Assembly: GCA_964548165.1 (NCBI GenBank)
Contig: CAZJQD010000009.1
Coordinates: forward strand, 21,598-85,597
Direction: 5' to 3'
DNA length: 64,000 bases
Origin: CAZJQD01 sp964548165 [NCBI: uncultured bacterium]
GTDB lineage: Bacteria > UBA8481
A program made the position numbers and the translations under genes. Below are positions 62,275 through 64,000 of the stretch, piece by piece (within the stretch, counting starts at the first letter, position 1; each line of letters begins with the position of its first letter). The notes beneath the pieces were generated by a model, which was given only the letters and a program-made list of their open reading frames with translations, searched no databases and was not told where the DNA came from.

Positions 62275-64000
62275 ATGACAACACACCAGGAAGGCCTACT
62301 CTCCAACTTCGACCTCTACCTCCACCGCGAGGGGACCTTCTACCGGTCCTACAACAAGCTGGGCGCCCACCTCATCGAGCGGGACGGCGTGGAGGGGACG
62401 GCCTTCACGGTATGGGCCCCCGCCGCCAAGGCGGTCTCGGTCATCGGCGACTTCAACGGATGGAACCCTGGCGCTCATCCCATGTTCTTCACGCCCGAGA
62501 CCGGGACGTGGGAGGTCTTTGTCCCGTGGAAGCTTCACGGCGCTCACTATCGTTATCGCATCGTCTCCCGGCAGAACGATTTCGTGACCGAGAAGTCGGA
62601 TCCCTATGGCTTTTGCTTCGAGCTCCGCCCCGCCACGGCGTCGCGGGTCTGGCACATCGAGGGATATGGTTGGGGCGACGGCGAGTGGATGGCCGGGCGT
62701 AGGGCCCGCCACACGCCGCAATCGCCCATCTCCGTCTACGAGGTTCACCTCGGCTCGTGGATGCGCGTCCCCGAGGAGAACGATCGCTGGCTCACGTACC
62801 GCGAGCTGGGCCCGCGCCTGGCGGAATATGCCGTCCGGATGGGCTTTACCCACGTCGAGCTCCTGCCGATCACCGAGCATCCGCTCGACGACTCGTGGGG
62901 CTACCAGGTCTCCGGCTACTTCTCGCCGACCAGCCGCTTCGGCTCGCCCACCGACTTCATGTTCTTCGTGGACACGCTGCACCAGGCCGGCATCGGTGTC
63001 ATCCTCGACTGGGTGCCCGCGCACTTTCCCAAGGATACCCACGCGCTCGGTTACTTCGACGGCACGCACCTCTACGAGCACAGCGACCCGCGGCAGGGCG
63101 AGCACCAGGACTGGGGCACGTTCATCTTCAACTACGGCCGCGTCGAGGTCGCCAACTACCTCATCGCCAACGCCCTCTTCTGGCTCGACAAGTACCACAT
63201 CGACGGGCTCCGCGTCGACGCAGTCGCGTCGATGCTCTACCTCGACTACTCCCGCAAGGCCGGGGAGTGGGTCCCTAACGCCTTCGGGGGCCGAGAGAAC
63301 CTCGAGGCCATCGCCTTCCTCCAGCGCCTGAACACCGTCGTCTACGGCGAGTATCCCGACGTGCTGACAGTCGCGGAGGAGTCGACGTCGTGGCCGCGCG
63401 TCTCGCGCCCCTGCTACATCGGCGGCCTCGGCTTCGGCTACAAGTGGGACATGGGCTGGATGCACGACATGCTCCAGTACCTGGCACTGGATCCGATCTA
63501 TCGGACCTACCACCACGACAAGCTCACCTTCCGCGGCCTCTACATCGGCTCGGAGAACTTCATGCTCGCGCTCTCGCACGACGAGGTCGTGCACGGCAAG
63601 GGATCGCTCCTTCGGAAGATGCCGGGCGACGACTGGCAGAAGCGCGCCAACCTCCGTCTCCTCTTCGCCGCGCTCTTCTCCCAGCCCGGCAAGAAGCTCA
63701 TCTTCATGGGCGGCGACTTCGGCCAGTGGAGCGAGTGGGATTTCAGGCGGAGCCTGGACTGGCACCTCCTGGATTCGCCCGGACATGCGGGGATCAATCG
63801 GTGGGTGCGGGACCTCAATCACGCCTACCGCTCGATCCCGGCCCTTCACGGTCGAGACTCGGATCCCGAGCGCGGCTTCGCGTGGGTGGACTGCTGTGAC
63901 GCGGCACAGAGCGTTGTCAGTTTCCTGAGGCGCGGCATCGAGGACGACGACGTCATGCTCGTGGCCTTCAACTTCACGCCCGTGCCCCGCCCTCACTACC
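62275..64000 (+). CDS. glgB: 1,4-alpha-glucan branching enzyme, 3' end outside the window
   Basis: 575 codons are visible with no stop. N-terminal carbohydrate-binding module 48 ([29 protein letters not shown]), then the GH13 barrel: [34 protein letters not shown], nucleophile Asp315 in [16 protein letters not shown], acid/base Glu368 in LTVAEEST, and [10 protein letters not shown] with Asp436. It makes alpha-1,6 branches in glycogen. ATG at 62275 has GGAG eight bases upstream. It lacks the long N-terminal extension of enterobacterial GlgB. The missing part is the C-terminal beta domain. Confidence 0.96.
   Translation, partial: MTTHQEGLLSNFDLYLHREGTFYRSYNKLGAHLIERDGVEGTAFTVWAPAAKAVSVIGDFNGWNPGAHPMFFTPETGTWEVFVPWKLHGAHYRYRIVSRQNDFVTEKSDPYGFCFELRPATASRVWHIEGYGWGDGEWMAGRRARHTPQSPISVYEVHLGSWMRVPEENDRWLTYRELGPRLAEYAVRMGFTHVELLPITEHPLDDSWGYQVSGYFSPTSRFGSPTDFMFFVDTLHQAGIGVILDWVPAHFPKDTHALGYFDGTHLYEHSDPRQGEHQDWGTFIFNYGRVEVANYLIANALFWLDKYHIDGLRVDAVASMLYLDYSRKAGEWVPNAFGGRENLEAIAFLQRLNTVVYGEYPDVLTVAEESTSWPRVSRPCYIGGLGFGYKWDMGWMHDMLQYLALDPIYRTYHHDKLTFRGLYIGSENFMLALSHDEVVHGKGSLLRKMPGDDWQKRANLRLLFAALFSQPGKKLIFMGGDFGQWSEWDFRRSLDWHLLDSPGHAGINRWVRDLNHAYRSIPALHGRDSDPERGFAWVDCCDAAQSVVSFLRRGIEDDDVMLVAFNFTPVPRPHY

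Overview
The window reads as a contiguous piece of chromosome from a high-G+C bacterium with two membranes. Support for a diderm: lipoprotein-type substrate-binding and VOC proteins, a predicted outer-membrane barrel, many Sec signal peptides and secreted repeat proteins. Genes are densely packed, with frequent 1-4 nt ATGA, GTGA or TGATG overlaps and many GTG or TTG starts. Gene content (clostripain-like peptidase, DUF4301, PPC and NHL proteins, GspA-like ATPase, FapA-like protein) fits an uncultivated soil or sediment lineage of the Planctomycetota or Acidobacteriota kind, but the sequence alone does not fix the phylum. No phage, plasmid, CRISPR array or transposase gene was seen. One tRNA gene (Arg, CCU) is present.

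Layout. 1-4.1 kb (minus): the 3'-truncated secreted PPC-domain protein, trxA, asd and an HPr-kinase-like protein. 4.2-9.8 kb (plus): a secreted NHL/Fn3/TPR/transglutaminase protein, a TPR partner and a coiled-coil protein. 10-14.7 kb (plus): a sugar-binding protein without permeases, a HAMP/GAF membrane sensor with a decayed GGDEF-like end, a FapA-like (DUF342) protein and a zincin. 14.7-24.6 kb (minus): a GspA-like ATPase, then a chain RlmI-like methyltransferase - TPR protein - thiS - histidine kinase - REC-STAS regulator - thiG - CysK-like protein that lacks its PLP lysine. 24.7-31.3 kb (minus): a xylose/ribose-type ABC importer with an exported glycoside hydrolase. 31.5-37 kb (plus): FAD/Fe-S dehydrogenase, aat, FmdB zinc ribbon and a B12-radical SAM protein. 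37-43 kb (minus): BNR propeller and MoaD-like pair, outer-membrane barrel, creD and a membrane glycosyltransferase. 43.3-53.7 kb (plus): GAF-EAL phosphodiesterase, cNMP-binding protein, histidine kinase, then four coupled sugar-phosphate and nucleotide-sugar genes. 53.8-64 kb: secreted hypothetical proteins, a clostripain-like peptidase, a DUF3298 protein, a double NTF2-VOC lipoprotein, tRNA-Arg and the 5' part of glgB.

The intergenic DNA holds two families of inverted-repeat elements. Family 1 (five loci, 28.5, 31.3, 36.9, 61.9 and 62.1 kb) has arms that begin GGTGTCAGRC and continue with an 8-bp word written twice; the word differs between subfamilies. Family 2 (9.8, 16.8, 55.1 and 58.6 kb) has arms built from degenerate 8-9 bp units such as ACCACGGAG. 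Both are about 120-250 bp, lack coding capacity and resemble REP/MITE-type elements.

The points most worth follow-up are the CysK-like pseudoenzyme beside thiG/thiS, the two-component pair lodged between thiS and thiG, the binding-protein/sensor/FapA-like operon, the DUF4301-nucleotidyltransferase-mutase-isomerase operon, and the modular inverted repeats.
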